Of a stretch of DNA of 64,000 bases, positions 1 to 8,197 are shown one piece after another. Numbering within the stretch: the first letter of the stretch is position 1; every line of letters starts with the position of its first letter. Origin of the DNA: Microbacterium candidum. GTDB taxonomy: Bacteria > Actinomycetota > Actinomycetes > Actinomycetales > Microbacteriaceae. Made by a program: the position numbers and the translations under genes. The DNA is taken from positions 274,702-338,701 of the forward strand of contig NZ_JASXSZ010000006.1 of NCBI RefSeq assembly GCF_030315975.1. Reading direction: 5' to 3'. A model generated the notes under the pieces. It made no database searches, was not told the origin of the DNA, and saw only the letters and a program-made list of their open reading frames with translations.

Positions 1-814
1 GCCACGCCTCCGCGATGCGTTCGAGCTCGGCGTCGTCGGGCCGGTGATCGAGCCCGTACAACTCCTCCACCGCGGCGCGCGTGTGATCCTCCTGGGTGGA
101 GAGCACATCGGTGAGCCCGCACGCGCGGATGACGATCAGAGCGCTGTAGAACGGTCCGATGCCGGGGAGCCGCTGCACGTCGGCCATCGCCTCGGCGGGC
201 TCCATCGCGGTCAGCCGCTCGACGTCCAGGAGACCGTCGGCGGCCGCCCGCGCGATCCCGTGGAGCCTCGGCACCCGATCGGCCGGCAGGCCGGGGAACG
301 CGTCGATGCCGAGGAGCTGCGCCGGCATGGGGAGCGCGGCCTCACGGGAGCCCGCGAGCTCGAAGACGGCGCCGTGTGCTTCGCTCAGGCGGCGCCGGAG
401 GGCGATGCCCTGCGGCCGCGCGCGACGGGCGGAGATCACCGCCCAGACGGCCGCCTCGTACGGGCTGTAGAAGTTCGAGGGGCGGAATCCCGGCGCCGCC
501 GCATACACGCGTGCGAGCACAGGGTCGGCCGAGCACACGGCTGCCCAGGCCACGCCGTCATGGTCGGCGGATACGACGCGGGCGACCTGGCGCGCGATGG
601 CGTCGAGATCGCCGTCGCCGTGCACGGTGAGGTTCAGCTCGGCTCCGCCCTGGCGCACCTCGACGCCCACCTGGCCGTCGAGCGCATCGGTGCAGAAGGC
701 GAGCCGCATCACGCCGTCGAAGCTCTTCTCATCGCGGTGGCCGAACCCCATGAGCGCGACTTCGGACAGGTCGTATGCGCCGAGGAGCGGCACCGTCGTG
801 GTGCGTGTCGTCAT
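1..814 (-). CDS. AlkA-like DNA-3-methyladenine glycosylase (3' end outside window)
   Basis: Base-excision repair glycosylase of the HhH-GPD superfamily; it removes alkylated purines from DNA. Reading the minus strand from ATG at 814 gives about 271 residues before the window edge. The N-terminal half is an AlkA-like beta domain. The C-terminal half has the helix-hairpin-helix (LPGIGPFYSALIVIRACG) followed by an acidic stretch (STQEDHTR) where the catalytic Asp of the family lies. The call is by motif only; the substrate range (AlkA versus a more divergent alkylpurine glycosylase) cannot be fixed. The protein is incomplete because the stop lies to the left of base 1. Confidence 0.8.
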   Translation of the reverse strand, partial: MTTRTTTVPLLGAYDLSEVALMGFGHRDEKSFDGVMRLAFCTDALDGQVGVEVRQGGAELNLTVHGDGDLDAIARQVARVVSADHDGVAWAAVCSADPVLARVYAAAPGFRPSNFYSPYEAAVWAVISARRARPQGIALRRRLSEAHGAVFELAGSREAALPMPAQLLGIDAFPGLPADRVPRLHGIARAAADGLLDVERLTAMEPAEAMADVQRLPGIGPFYSALIVIRACGLTDVLSTQEDHTRAAVEELYGLDHRPDDAELERIAEAW

Positions 815-857
815 GCGGCCATGATGCACCGGGGGTCCGACACGGCCCGGGGCGCGA

Positions 858-2168
858 TCAGGGCTCGGGGTGCTCGGCGTCGTACGCGCGGAACCGCGGG
901 TTCATCCGCACGAGCACGCCGACGAGCGCCACGATGACGATGCCGCCGAGCACCGGCGGGAACCACAGCGCCGTGAGGGTCGCGAGCGTCCCCGCATACA
1001 GTGCGCCGATGCGCGGCCCGCCCGCGACCACCACGATGAAGATGCCCTGGAGGCGGCCGCGGATCGAATCGGGCACGGCGGCCTGCATCATCGTCGAACG
1101 GTAGATCGCGCTGACGTTGTCGGCGGCGCCGGAGACGGCGAGGAAGAGCACCGCTACGGCGATGAGCACGACGTTGGGGGAGTCCGGCCCGACGTCCGCG
1201 GGTGCGAACCAGCCGAGCGCCCCCGCCGCGAGCACGAGCCCGAACGCCAGGATCGACAGCCCGTACACCTGGATCGCCCGCTCGATGCCGACGCCGTGGT
1301 GGCGCACTCGTCCGATCGGGCCGGAGAAGAGGCTCGAGAGGAAGGCCCCGATGGCGACGGCGGCGGTGAGGACGCCGGTCGTGATCGGGCCGCCGCCGAG
1401 AAGCACCGCGCCCACAGCGGGGAAGAGCGCCAGCGGCTGGCCGAACGTCATCGCGGTGATGTCGAGGATGTACTGCAGCCGGATGTTCGACGCCTTCTTC
1501 AGGAACGCCCACCCGTCCGCGAGGGACTTCAAGCCCGGCCGGATGAGCTCGCCTTCGGGCCTGACGCTCGGGAGCGTCCACAGCCCCAGGAAGAGCGAGG
1601 TCATGAGGATGACGTCCACCGTGTAGGTCCACGCGTAGCCGGCGAACGCGACGAGGACGCCGGCGAGGGCGGGACCTGCCATCACCATGAGGCCGTATGA
1701 GATGCCCTGCAGCGCGGATGCCGCGGGCAGCTGGTCGCGGGGGATGAGCCGCGGCACGATCGCGGCGCGGGCGGCCATCACGATGGAGCTCGCCGCGGCG
1801 TTGACCACGCTGATCGCGTACAGCCACCAGACCGTCTCGAGGTGCGCCCACGTGAGGGCGGCGAGCAGCGCGGTCGATCCGAAGGTGACGGATGCAGCGG
1901 CGAGCGCGACGACACGGCGGTCGAAGGCGTCCGCCAGCGTCCCGCCGTACAGGCCCGCGACGATCATCGGCACGAGCCCCGCGAACGCGATCATCGCGAC
2001 GGCGAAGGAGTCATGGGTGATCTCGTAGACCTGCAGCATGACGGCGACGGTCGTCAGCTGGCTGCCGAGGCCTGCGAGCGTGGATCCCGCCCACATGCGG
2101 GCGAACGCGGGGGTGCGGAGGGGGCGCAGGTCGATGAAATGGTCGCGGCGCAGTCGCGCGCGGGCCAT
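858..2168 (-). CDS. MFS transporter, probable exporter (MFS_3/EntS-like)
   Basis: Integral membrane transporter of 436 residues with about 12 hydrophobic segments. It has an MFS cytoplasmic loop signature between TM2 and TM3 (YGGTLADAFDRRVV) typical of the DHA3/EntS-like branch, which exports macrolides or siderophores; the substrate is unknown here. I start it at ATG 2168 (MARARLRRDHF) and not at an in-frame upstream ATG, because the upstream part is an Arg-rich antisense reading of the neighbouring gene. Its start codon overlaps the stop of the upstream DUF167 gene by one base (TGATG), so the two are translationally coupled. Confidence 0.85.
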   Translation of the reverse strand: MARARLRRDHFIDLRPLRTPAFARMWAGSTLAGLGSQLTTVAVMLQVYEITHDSFAVAMIAFAGLVPMIVAGLYGGTLADAFDRRVVALAAASVTFGSTALLAALTWAHLETVWWLYAISVVNAAASSIVMAARAAIVPRLIPRDQLPAASALQGISYGLMVMAGPALAGVLVAFAGYAWTYTVDVILMTSLFLGLWTLPSVRPEGELIRPGLKSLADGWAFLKKASNIRLQYILDITAMTFGQPLALFPAVGAVLLGGGPITTGVLTAAVAIGAFLSSLFSGPIGRVRHHGVGIERAIQVYGLSILAFGLVLAAGALGWFAPADVGPDSPNVVLIAVAVLFLAVSGAADNVSAIYRSTMMQAAVPDSIRGRLQGIFIVVVAGGPRIGALYAGTLATLTALWFPPVLGGIVIVALVGVLVRMNPRFRAYDAEHPEP

Positions 2169-2389
2169 CAGTCGTCGACCTCGACGCGCTTGATCCGCGC
2201 GGTGTGGCCCCGGACGATCCGCACGCGGCTCGGCGGGACGCCGAAGTGCTCGGCGAGGGCCTTCTCGACACCGGCGTTGGCGGCGCCCTCCACGGCGCGC
2301 TCGCGCACGTGGACGACGAGGCCGTCGTCGACCGTCTCGACCAGGGGGCCCTTCCGGCTTCCGGGCTTCACACGGACGGTCACCTGCAC
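2168..2389 (-). CDS. DUF167 (UPF0235/YggU) family protein
   Basis: Small 73-residue protein of the DUF167 family (MQVTVRVKPGSRKG..., then AVEGAANAGVEKALAEHF). The conserved V-KPGS-K and the EG-AN core are both present. The biochemical function of the family is unknown. Full length for the family. It is the first gene of a two-gene minus-strand unit with the MFS exporter and is divergent from rpsO. Confidence 0.85.
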   Translation of the reverse strand: MQVTVRVKPGSRKGPLVETVDDGLVVHVRERAVEGAANAGVEKALAEHFGVPPSRVRIVRGHTARIKRVEVDD

Positions 2390-2447
2390 CTTTCGAGGTT
2401 ACCGGCCCGCCTGCGGACCCGAGGTCGGCCGCAGGCCGCCGCATCCT

Positions 2448-2470
2448 GTAGACTCTTCAGGTTGCCGTTG
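2448..2470 (+). promoter_or_regulatory. Probable rpsO promoter/start region
   Basis: A -10-like TAGACT at 2449-2454 is followed by AGGTTGCCGTTG. Nearly the same string (TAGAGT, then AGGTTGCCCTTG) precedes pnp at 11710-11733. No good -35 hexamer is visible. The assignment as promoter is inferred from this match and from position, about 90 bases before the gene. Confidence 0.5.
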
Positions 2471-2543
2471 GATCGGCCGCGGATAAAGAGCGCCCCCGGA
2501 TCAGCCGGTGGGCACCGCGCAACAAGGAGAAAGGGGATCACCT

Positions 2544-2813
2544 ATGGCACTGGATGCAGAGGTCAAGAAGGCGATCATCGAAGAGTACGCGACGCACCCC
2601 GGTGACACCGGATCCCCCGAGGTGCAGGTTGCGATGCTGACGCAGCGCATCAAGGACCTGACCGAGCACCTGAAGGAGCACAAGCACGACCACCACTCGC
2701 GTCGTGGCCTGTTCCTGCTCGTCGGTCAGCGCCGTCGTCTGCTCGGCTACCTCCAGGACGTCGACATCAACCGTTACCGGTCGTTGATCGAGCGTCTCGG
2801 ACTCCGCCGCTAA
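2544..2813 (+). CDS. rpsO: 30S ribosomal protein S15
   Basis: Primary 16S rRNA-binding protein of the small subunit, 89 residues, the usual length. It carries the S15 signature: HPGDTGSPEVQVAML, then the LTEHLKEHKHDHHSRRGL helix-turn with the conserved H/D/SRRG rRNA contacts, and LIERLGLRR at the end. ATG 2544 is chosen over an upstream in-frame ATG because a strong Shine-Dalgarno (AAGGAGAAAGGGG) ends just before it. In many actinobacteria pnp follows directly; here it lies 9 kb downstream. Confidence 0.98.
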   Translation: MALDAEVKKAIIEEYATHPGDTGSPEVQVAMLTQRIKDLTEHLKEHKHDHHSRRGLFLLVGQRRRLLGYLQDVDINRYRSLIERLGLRR

Positions 2814-2867
2814 GCGCGACCAGCGTTCAATCGCTCAAAACATTCTTGGTTCCGCACCGCGGAACGA

Positions 2868-2900
2868 CGAAGGCCTCCCCACGGTGTGGGGAGGCCTTCG
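2868..2900. terminator. Bidirectional terminator hairpin after rpsO
   Basis: A perfect 13-bp stem, CGAAGGCCTCCCC pairing with GGGGAGGCCTTCG, with a short loop (ACGGTGT) and a following TTC. It sits between the convergent rpsO (+) and oxygenase (-) genes and can serve both. Confidence 0.9.
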
Positions 2901-2930
2901 TTCTTGATCCACGCCTCCGGGTGCGGGTGG

Positions 2931-3947
2931 TCAGGCTGACGGACGACCAGCGAGCAGGTCGGCGTGCCACCGCTCGGCCACATCGGGATGCGCGCGCAGT
3001 CGCGACTTCAGCGCATTCTGGCCGTACAGGGAGTGGATGGGGTTCGACGGGTCGTCGGTCACTCCCCGGGCCTGTGCGGCGAGCTCGTCCGACAGCTCGA
3101 TGAGCGGCAGCGTGCGGTCGAGCGCCGGGTTGAAGAAGAACGGCACGGAGATCCGGTCGCCCGGGAACCGCGGCGAGACCACGCGGTGGTTCGTGGCTTT
3201 GAGGTAGCCCTGCGTGGCGTACTCCAGCAGCTCGCCGATGTTCACGACGAACGCGCCGGGGATGGCCGGGGCATCCACCCAGACGCCGTCGCGCTCGACC
3301 TGCAGACCGCCCTTGCCCGGTTCGACCCACAGCAGGGTCAGCACGCCGGAGTCCTTGTGCGCGCCGACCCCCTGCTGGGGCTCCGGCTCCGTCGTGCCGG
3401 GGTAGCGCACGATCTTGATCAGCGTCGACGGGTCCCCGAAGTGATCGTCGAAGTACGTCTCGGCAGCCCCCAGCGACAGCGCCCACGCGCGCAGCAGCTT
3501 GCGGGCGACCCCGGTCAAGTGGTCGTGCCATTCCAGGACGACGTCGCGCAGCTCCGGCTGGGCAGCCGGCCAGAGGTTCGGTCCGATGAGGCGCGCCCAG
3601 TCCGGTGCCTCGGGGTCGTCGATCGCGGCGCGCTCGGGGCCGATGTCGATCTGCTCGCGCCAGTCGACCCGCCCCTGTGTGCGCTCGCCGCCGATGCGCG
3701 TGTACCCGCGGAAATGCGGGCTCTGCACGTTCTCGATCGCGAGCTTGTCGTCCTCGGGCAGCGAGAAGAAGTCACGCGCAGCGCGATGCAGGCGCGCCTC
3801 GAGTTCGGGCGTCACGCCCGTGCCGGTGAGGTAGAAGAAGCCCACGTCGTGGGTCGCGGCGCGCAGGTCGTCGCGGAATCCGGCGGCCGCGTCGGGGCCT
3901 TCGTCGAGCCGGGACAGGTCGAGCACGGGAAGGTTCGGAAGCGTCAT
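2931..3947 (-). CDS. 2-oxoglutarate/Fe(II)-dependent oxygenase, isopenicillin N synthase-like
   Basis: Soluble non-haem iron oxygenase of 338 residues. The N-terminal DIOX_N region (PVLDLSRL...) is followed by the double-stranded beta-helix core with the iron ligands H197-x-D199 (GAHKDSG) and H254 (TNHRVV), and the 2-oxoglutarate-binding R265-x-S267 (DRISVPFF). Such proteins oxidise small molecules; the substrate cannot be read from sequence. It is monocistronic, convergent with rpsO and divergent from the iron-uptake operon efeUOB. An ethylene-forming-enzyme-like or hydroxylase role is possible but unsupported. Confidence 0.88.
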   Translation of the reverse strand: MTLPNLPVLDLSRLDEGPDAAAGFRDDLRAATHDVGFFYLTGTGVTPELEARLHRAARDFFSLPEDDKLAIENVQSPHFRGYTRIGGERTQGRVDWREQIDIGPERAAIDDPEAPDWARLIGPNLWPAAQPELRDVVLEWHDHLTGVARKLLRAWALSLGAAETYFDDHFGDPSTLIKIVRYPGTTEPEPQQGVGAHKDSGVLTLLWVEPGKGGLQVERDGVWVDAPAIPGAFVVNIGELLEYATQGYLKATNHRVVSPRFPGDRISVPFFFNPALDRTLPLIELSDELAAQARGVTDDPSNPIHSLYGQNALKSRLRAHPDVAERWHADLLAGRPSA

Positions 3948-4063
3948 GGTCCGAGGGTAGGGAGGGATGCGACTCCTGCCGCCTTTTGTTGCCCAGGATG
4001 AAGCCGCGGCCTACCCTCCCTCGGTTTGAAGGCCCCGGATGATCCAGGTAAGGTCGTGCTTAC

Positions 4064-4082
4064 TGAGGTTCGCCTTACCTGA
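4064..4082 (+). promoter_or_regulatory. IdeR/DtxR-type iron box upstream of efeUOB
   Basis: TGAGGTTCGCCTTACCTGA matches the actinobacterial IdeR/DtxR consensus TTAGGTTAGGCTAACCTAA at 14 of 19 positions. It lies 42 bases before the efeU start. A weaker dyad (GTAAG at 4048-4052, CTTAC at 4059-4063) sits just upstream. This predicts repression when iron is plentiful. Confidence 0.75.
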
Positions 4083-4123
4083 CTTGGCGGGCCATCCCCT
4101 CCCCGCACAGAGAGCAAGAACGC

Positions 4124-5104
4124 GTGCTCGCAACATTCCTGATCGGCCTGCGCGAAGGCCTCGAAGCCGCGCTGGTCGTCGGCATCCTCGCCGCCTACCT
4201 GACGCGCATCGGCCGCCGTGACGTCCTTCCCCGCGTGTGGATGGGCATCGGCCTCGCCGTCCTCCTCGCCCTCGGCATCGGAGCGATCCTCACCTTCGGC
4301 GCGTACGAGCTCACCTCGACCGCCCAGGAGGTGATCGGCGGCGTCTTCTCGCTCATCGCGGTCGCCATGGTCACCTGGATGATCTTCTGGATGCAGAAGA
4401 CCGCCCGCAACATGAAGAAGCACCTCGAGGGCGGGATCGACAAGGCGCTCGCGACGGGCGGGATGTGGGCGCTCGTCGTCGTCGGCTTCGTCTCGGTCGC
4501 GCGTGAGGGCATCGAAGCGGCGCTGCTCCTCTGGTCGATGACGCAGTCGTTCGGGAACGCCCCGACGGCGCTGCTCGGAGCCGTCCTCGGCATCCTCGTC
4601 TCGGCCGGCCTCGGCTGGCTCCTCGCGAAGGGGATGCTGAAGCTGGACCTGCGCCGCTTCTTCCTGTGGACGAGCGCCTTCCTCGTGATCGTCGCGGCGG
4701 GAGTCCTCGCCTACGCGGTCAAGGACCTGCAGGAGGCAGGGGTGCTCGCCGGCCCGTTCTCGGCGTTCGCGCCCATCGTCCCGACGACCGGCGAGGTTGC
4801 CGTCGGCTGGGGCGCCTTCCCGTTCGGGTGGGCGTTCGACGTCAGCACGGCCATCCACCCGGGCGATCCTCTCGCGGTGGTCCTGCAGGCGACCGTCGGG
4901 TTCATGCCGCAGATGTCGTGGCTCCAGGTCGTCGCGTGGGTGCTGTACATCGCGATCGTCGGCGGCTTGTTCATCCGCGCCCAGGTGCGCGCCCGCCGGC
5001 CCAAGGCCGCGGCATCCACGGCCCCCGCATCCGCGCCCACCACCACGAGCATCGGGACGACGCCCGCCGTCGCCGCCGGAGCCACAGCAGAAGGAGTCTC
5101 ATGA
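4124..5104 (+). CDS. efeU: Iron permease FTR1 family, EfeU
   Basis: Membrane permease of 326 residues that takes up iron with EfeO and EfeB. It has seven hydrophobic segments and the two family-defining REGLE-type motifs that bind Fe: R10EGLE in TM1 and R127EGIE in TM4. The C-terminus is a short Ala/Pro/Thr-rich tail. The start is GTG 4124. The stop overlaps the efeO start by four bases (ATGA), so translation is coupled. The upstream IdeR-type box predicts iron repression. Confidence 0.94.
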   Translation: MLATFLIGLREGLEAALVVGILAAYLTRIGRRDVLPRVWMGIGLAVLLALGIGAILTFGAYELTSTAQEVIGGVFSLIAVAMVTWMIFWMQKTARNMKKHLEGGIDKALATGGMWALVVVGFVSVAREGIEAALLLWSMTQSFGNAPTALLGAVLGILVSAGLGWLLAKGMLKLDLRRFFLWTSAFLVIVAAGVLAYAVKDLQEAGVLAGPFSAFAPIVPTTGEVAVGWGAFPFGWAFDVSTAIHPGDPLAVVLQATVGFMPQMSWLQVVAWVLYIAIVGGLFIRAQVRARRPKAAASTAPASAPTTTSIGTTPAVAAGATAEGVS

Positions 5105-6330
5105 CGACCGCGCGCGCCCTCGCCGCTGCCGCCGCCGTGACCGTCGCCGCCGTCGCCCTCTCCGGGTGCGTCGCGAAGGCGGACGCCGCCGCATCCCCGT
5201 CGATCTCCGTGACCTCGACCGACACCTCGTGCGACGTCTCGACCGCCACCGCGAAGAGCGGCACGCTCACGTTCGCCGTAGACAACAAGGGCAGCCAGGT
5301 GACGGAGTTCTACCTGTTCGCCGAGGACGGCGTGCGCATCGTCGGTGAGGTCGAGAGCATCGCGCCGGGAGCGGCGCGCACCCTGACGGTCGTCGCGCAG
5401 CCGGGCAGCTACAAGACTCTCTGCAAGCCGGGCATGGTCGGCGCGGGCGTCGGCAAGGCCGGATTCGAGGTGACCGGCGAGCGCGTGAAGACGGGTGGCG
5501 CCGACGCCGCGAGCAAGAAGAAGGCGGTCGACCTCTACGCTGCCTTCGTGAAGGACCAGGTCGGGCAGATGCTGCCCGCCGTCACGCTCTTCGCCACCGC
5601 CTACGCCGCCGGCGACGACGCCTCCGCGAAGGCGGCGTTCCCGGTCGTGCGCGGCTACTACGAGCGCATCGAGCCGGTCGCGAGCTCGCTGTCCGACCTC
5701 GACCCGAAGATCGATTTCCGGGAGCTCGACGCGCAGGCGGACGGCATGCCATGGACGGGCTTCCACCGGATCGAGAAGGACCTGTGGCAGCCCGCGAAGG
5801 ACGCCATGAACTCCGACGGATCCACGCCCGCTTGGCAGGACTGGGCGCCGTCGACGCCGGCCGAGCGCAAGACCTACGCCGACGGGCTCGTCGCGAACGT
5901 GCAGACGCTGTACGACTACGTGCACGCCGGCGACTTCCAGAAGAACCTCGAGGCCCAGGGTGTCGCGGCCCTGTCCAACGGCGCATCCGCCCTCCTCGAC
6001 GAGGTCGCGACCGGCAAGATCGAGGGCGAGGAGGACTGGTGGTCGGGCACCGACCTGTACGACTTCACCGCCAACGTCGAGGGCTCGAAGATGGCGTTCT
6101 CCCTCGTGCGCGACCTCGCGCAGGCGAAGGACGCGACCTCCAAGGCGCTCGTCGTGAAGATCGACAAGGGATACTCCGACATCGAGGCGAAGCTCGCGAC
6201 GTACGGTTCCTTCGATGCCGGCTTCGTGAACTACGCGCAGGTCACCGAGGCGCAGCGCCGTGAGCTGAGCGACCTCATCAATGCGCTCGCGGAGCCGCTG
6301 TCTCAGCTGACCTCGACCGTCCTGAAGTGA
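5101..6330 (+). CDS. efeO: Iron uptake lipoprotein EfeO (cupredoxin + M75 imelysin domains)
   Basis: Extracytoplasmic iron-binding partner of EfeU, 409 residues. It has a lipoprotein signal ending in LSGC (Cys23 lipidated), a cupredoxin-like EfeO N-domain (about residues 35-125) and an EfeM/imelysin M75 domain with the HxxE metal motif H222-R-I-E225. The long open frame begins far upstream inside efeU, but ATG 5101 is the start, as it has AAGGAG before it and a clean signal peptide. The end overlaps efeB by four bases. Confidence 0.94.
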   Translation: MTTARALAAAAAVTVAAVALSGCVAKADAAASPSISVTSTDTSCDVSTATAKSGTLTFAVDNKGSQVTEFYLFAEDGVRIVGEVESIAPGAARTLTVVAQPGSYKTLCKPGMVGAGVGKAGFEVTGERVKTGGADAASKKKAVDLYAAFVKDQVGQMLPAVTLFATAYAAGDDASAKAAFPVVRGYYERIEPVASSLSDLDPKIDFRELDAQADGMPWTGFHRIEKDLWQPAKDAMNSDGSTPAWQDWAPSTPAERKTYADGLVANVQTLYDYVHAGDFQKNLEAQGVAALSNGASALLDEVATGKIEGEEDWWSGTDLYDFTANVEGSKMAFSLVRDLAQAKDATSKALVVKIDKGYSDIEAKLATYGSFDAGFVNYAQVTEAQRRELSDLINALAEPLSQLTSTVLK

Positions 6331-7616
6331 GCGAGCCGGTGCCCGCCGAGGAGTCGGTCGTCCCGCGGCCCGGGCTCAGCCGACGCGGTCTGCTGGGGCT
6401 GCTCGGCGCGGGCGCCGGCGGACTCGTCGTCGGCGGCCTCGGGGGTGCGGCGATCGGCGCCGCGGTCGCGACCGCGAACGCGGCCGATGCCACCGGCGTC
6501 GTGCATCCGTTCTTCGGCACCCACCAGGCGGGCATCGCGACCCCCGTGCAGGCGAACCTGCACTTCGCGGCGTTCGACATGGCCGACGATGCGACGCGCG
6601 ACGACCTCATCTCGCTCCTGAAGGACTGGTCGTACGCCGCATCCCGCATGACCCAGGGGCTCGACGTCAGTGCGACGGGAGCCGTGGGCGGCTCGCCAGA
6701 CGCGCCCCCGGACGATACGGGCGAGGCACTGGGGCTCCCGGCCAGCGCGCTCACGATCACGTTCGGGCTCGGCCCCGACCTCTTCGAGAAGAACGGCGTC
6801 GACCGCTTCGGCATCGCGGCACGCCGTCCGGACGCGCTGAAGCTGCTGCCGCGCTTCGTCGGCGATGCGCTGGACCCGGCGGCATCCGGAGGCGAACTGT
6901 GCGTGCAGGCGTGCGCCGACGACCCCCAGGTCGCCGTGCATGCGATCCGCAACCTCAGCCGCATCGCGTTCGGCCGCGCGCAGATCCGCTGGTCGAAGCT
7001 CGGCTTCGGACGCACCTCGAAGACCTCGAGCGACCAGCTGACCCCTCGCAACCTCTTCGGGTACAAGGACGGCACCGCGAACATCCTCGGCGACGACGAG
7101 AGGGCGCTCGACGAGCAGGTGTGGGCGGCGGGTCCGTCATGGCTCGCCGGCGGCTCGTACCTCGTCGTGCGGACGATCCGCCAGAAGATCGAGCCGTGGG
7201 ATCGCCAGCAGCTCACCGAGCAGGACCGCATCATCGGGCGGTCCAAGGGCGAGGGGGCGCCGCTGTCCGGCGGGACGGAGTTCACAGAACCGGACTTCGC
7301 GAAGAAGGATGCCGCGGGGCAGCCCGCGATCGACATGCACGCGCACGTGCGGCTCGCGCATCCGGATTTCAATCACGGCATCCGGCTCCTGCGCCGCGGC
7401 TACAACTTCGTCGACGGCAACGATCCGCTCGGGTCGCTCAACGCGGGCCTCTTCTTCCTGTCGTACCAGAGCGATCCGCAGCGCTTCGTGACGATCCAGC
7501 GGGCGCTGCGCTCCGACCTGCTGAACGAGTACATCCAGCACACCGGCTCGGCCGTGTTCGCGATCCCGCCGGGCGCGAAGCAGGGATCGTACGTGGGCGC
7601 GGGCCTGTTCGCCTGA
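6327..7616 (+). CDS. efeB: DyP-type haem peroxidase EfeB, Tat-exported
   Basis: Haem peroxidase of the EfeUOB system, 429 residues. It is thought to oxidise Fe(II) to Fe(III) (or act on haem) outside the membrane for delivery to EfeO/EfeU. The N-terminus is a twin-arginine signal (LSRRGLLG, R19R20) followed by a Gly/Ala-rich hydrophobic stretch. The DyP GxxDG motif is G245-YKDG with catalytic Asp248, and the proximal haem ligand is most likely His340 (AHVRLAHP). GTG 6327 overlaps the efeO stop. Last gene of the operon. Confidence 0.93.
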   Translation: MSEPVPAEESVVPRPGLSRRGLLGLLGAGAGGLVVGGLGGAAIGAAVATANAADATGVVHPFFGTHQAGIATPVQANLHFAAFDMADDATRDDLISLLKDWSYAASRMTQGLDVSATGAVGGSPDAPPDDTGEALGLPASALTITFGLGPDLFEKNGVDRFGIAARRPDALKLLPRFVGDALDPAASGGELCVQACADDPQVAVHAIRNLSRIAFGRAQIRWSKLGFGRTSKTSSDQLTPRNLFGYKDGTANILGDDERALDEQVWAAGPSWLAGGSYLVVRTIRQKIEPWDRQQLTEQDRIIGRSKGEGAPLSGGTEFTEPDFAKKDAAGQPAIDMHAHVRLAHPDFNHGIRLLRRGYNFVDGNDPLGSLNAGLFFLSYQSDPQRFVTIQRALRSDLLNEYIQHTGSAVFAIPPGAKQGSYVGAGLFA

Positions 7617-7632
7617 CCCATACGCTGGTCGG

Positions 7633-8088
7633 ATGAGCATCCGAGTGCGCGCGGTCGAGGCCGCGGATCTCGTTCCGTGGTCGACCCTCTACGCGGGGTA
7701 TCGCGAGTTCTATCGCCTCGACGATGATCCGGAGAAGGTGCGCACCACGTGGGAGTGGGTCTCGACGGGCGCCCTGGGGATGCAGGGACTCGTCGCCGTC
7801 GACGAGAACGATGCGCTCGTCGGACTCGCCAACCTGCGCTGGTTCGCGCGGCCGTCGACGGCGACGGTCGGGCTGTATCTCGACGACCTGTTCACGTCGC
7901 CGGCGGCACGGGGCACGGGTGCGGGGACCGCACTCCTGCGCGAGGCGGCCGCGATCGCGGCGGATGCGGGAGCCAGCGTCGTGCGCTGGATCACCGCATC
8001 CGACAACGCCACCGCCCGCAGCCTCTACGACAGGCACGCGACCGCCACCCCCTGGGTGACCTACGACATGGCCCCTGCAGCCCGCTGA
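7633..8088 (+). CDS. GNAT family N-acetyltransferase
   Basis: Acyl-CoA-dependent N-acetyltransferase of 151 residues. The acetyl-CoA pyrophosphate loop is seen as SPAARGTGAGTALLREA, preceded by the beta4 strand (VGLYLDDLFT) and followed by the WITASDNATARSLYDRH helix typical of motif B. The acceptor substrate is unknown. It starts 16 bases after efeB and could be read through from that operon, but nothing links it to iron. Confidence 0.85.
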   Translation: MSIRVRAVEAADLVPWSTLYAGYREFYRLDDDPEKVRTTWEWVSTGALGMQGLVAVDENDALVGLANLRWFARPSTATVGLYLDDLFTSPAARGTGAGTALLREAAAIAADAGASVVRWITASDNATARSLYDRHATATPWVTYDMAPAAR

Positions 8089-8134
8089 GCTCCAGATCTA
8101 CCCTGGACTCGGGAATAGAACGCGCACGCCCGCG

Positions 8135-8172
8135 TTACAGCAGATACATTCATCTGCATATAATTGGATGCA
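8135..8172 (+). promoter_or_regulatory. Promoter with overlapping palindromic operator for the flavin oxidoreductase pair
   Basis: A -35-like TTACAG (8135-8140), an 18-bp spacer and a perfect -10 TATAAT (8159-8164). The -10 lies inside an imperfect 18-bp palindrome, TGCATATAATTGGATGCA (8155-8172; 7 of 9 pairs match). A repressor bound there would block RNA polymerase. Transcription would begin near 8171, which excludes an ATG at 8168 as the start codon. Confidence 0.6.
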
Positions 8173-8197
8173 TCAGCATCCTGAAAGGCGAGATCTC

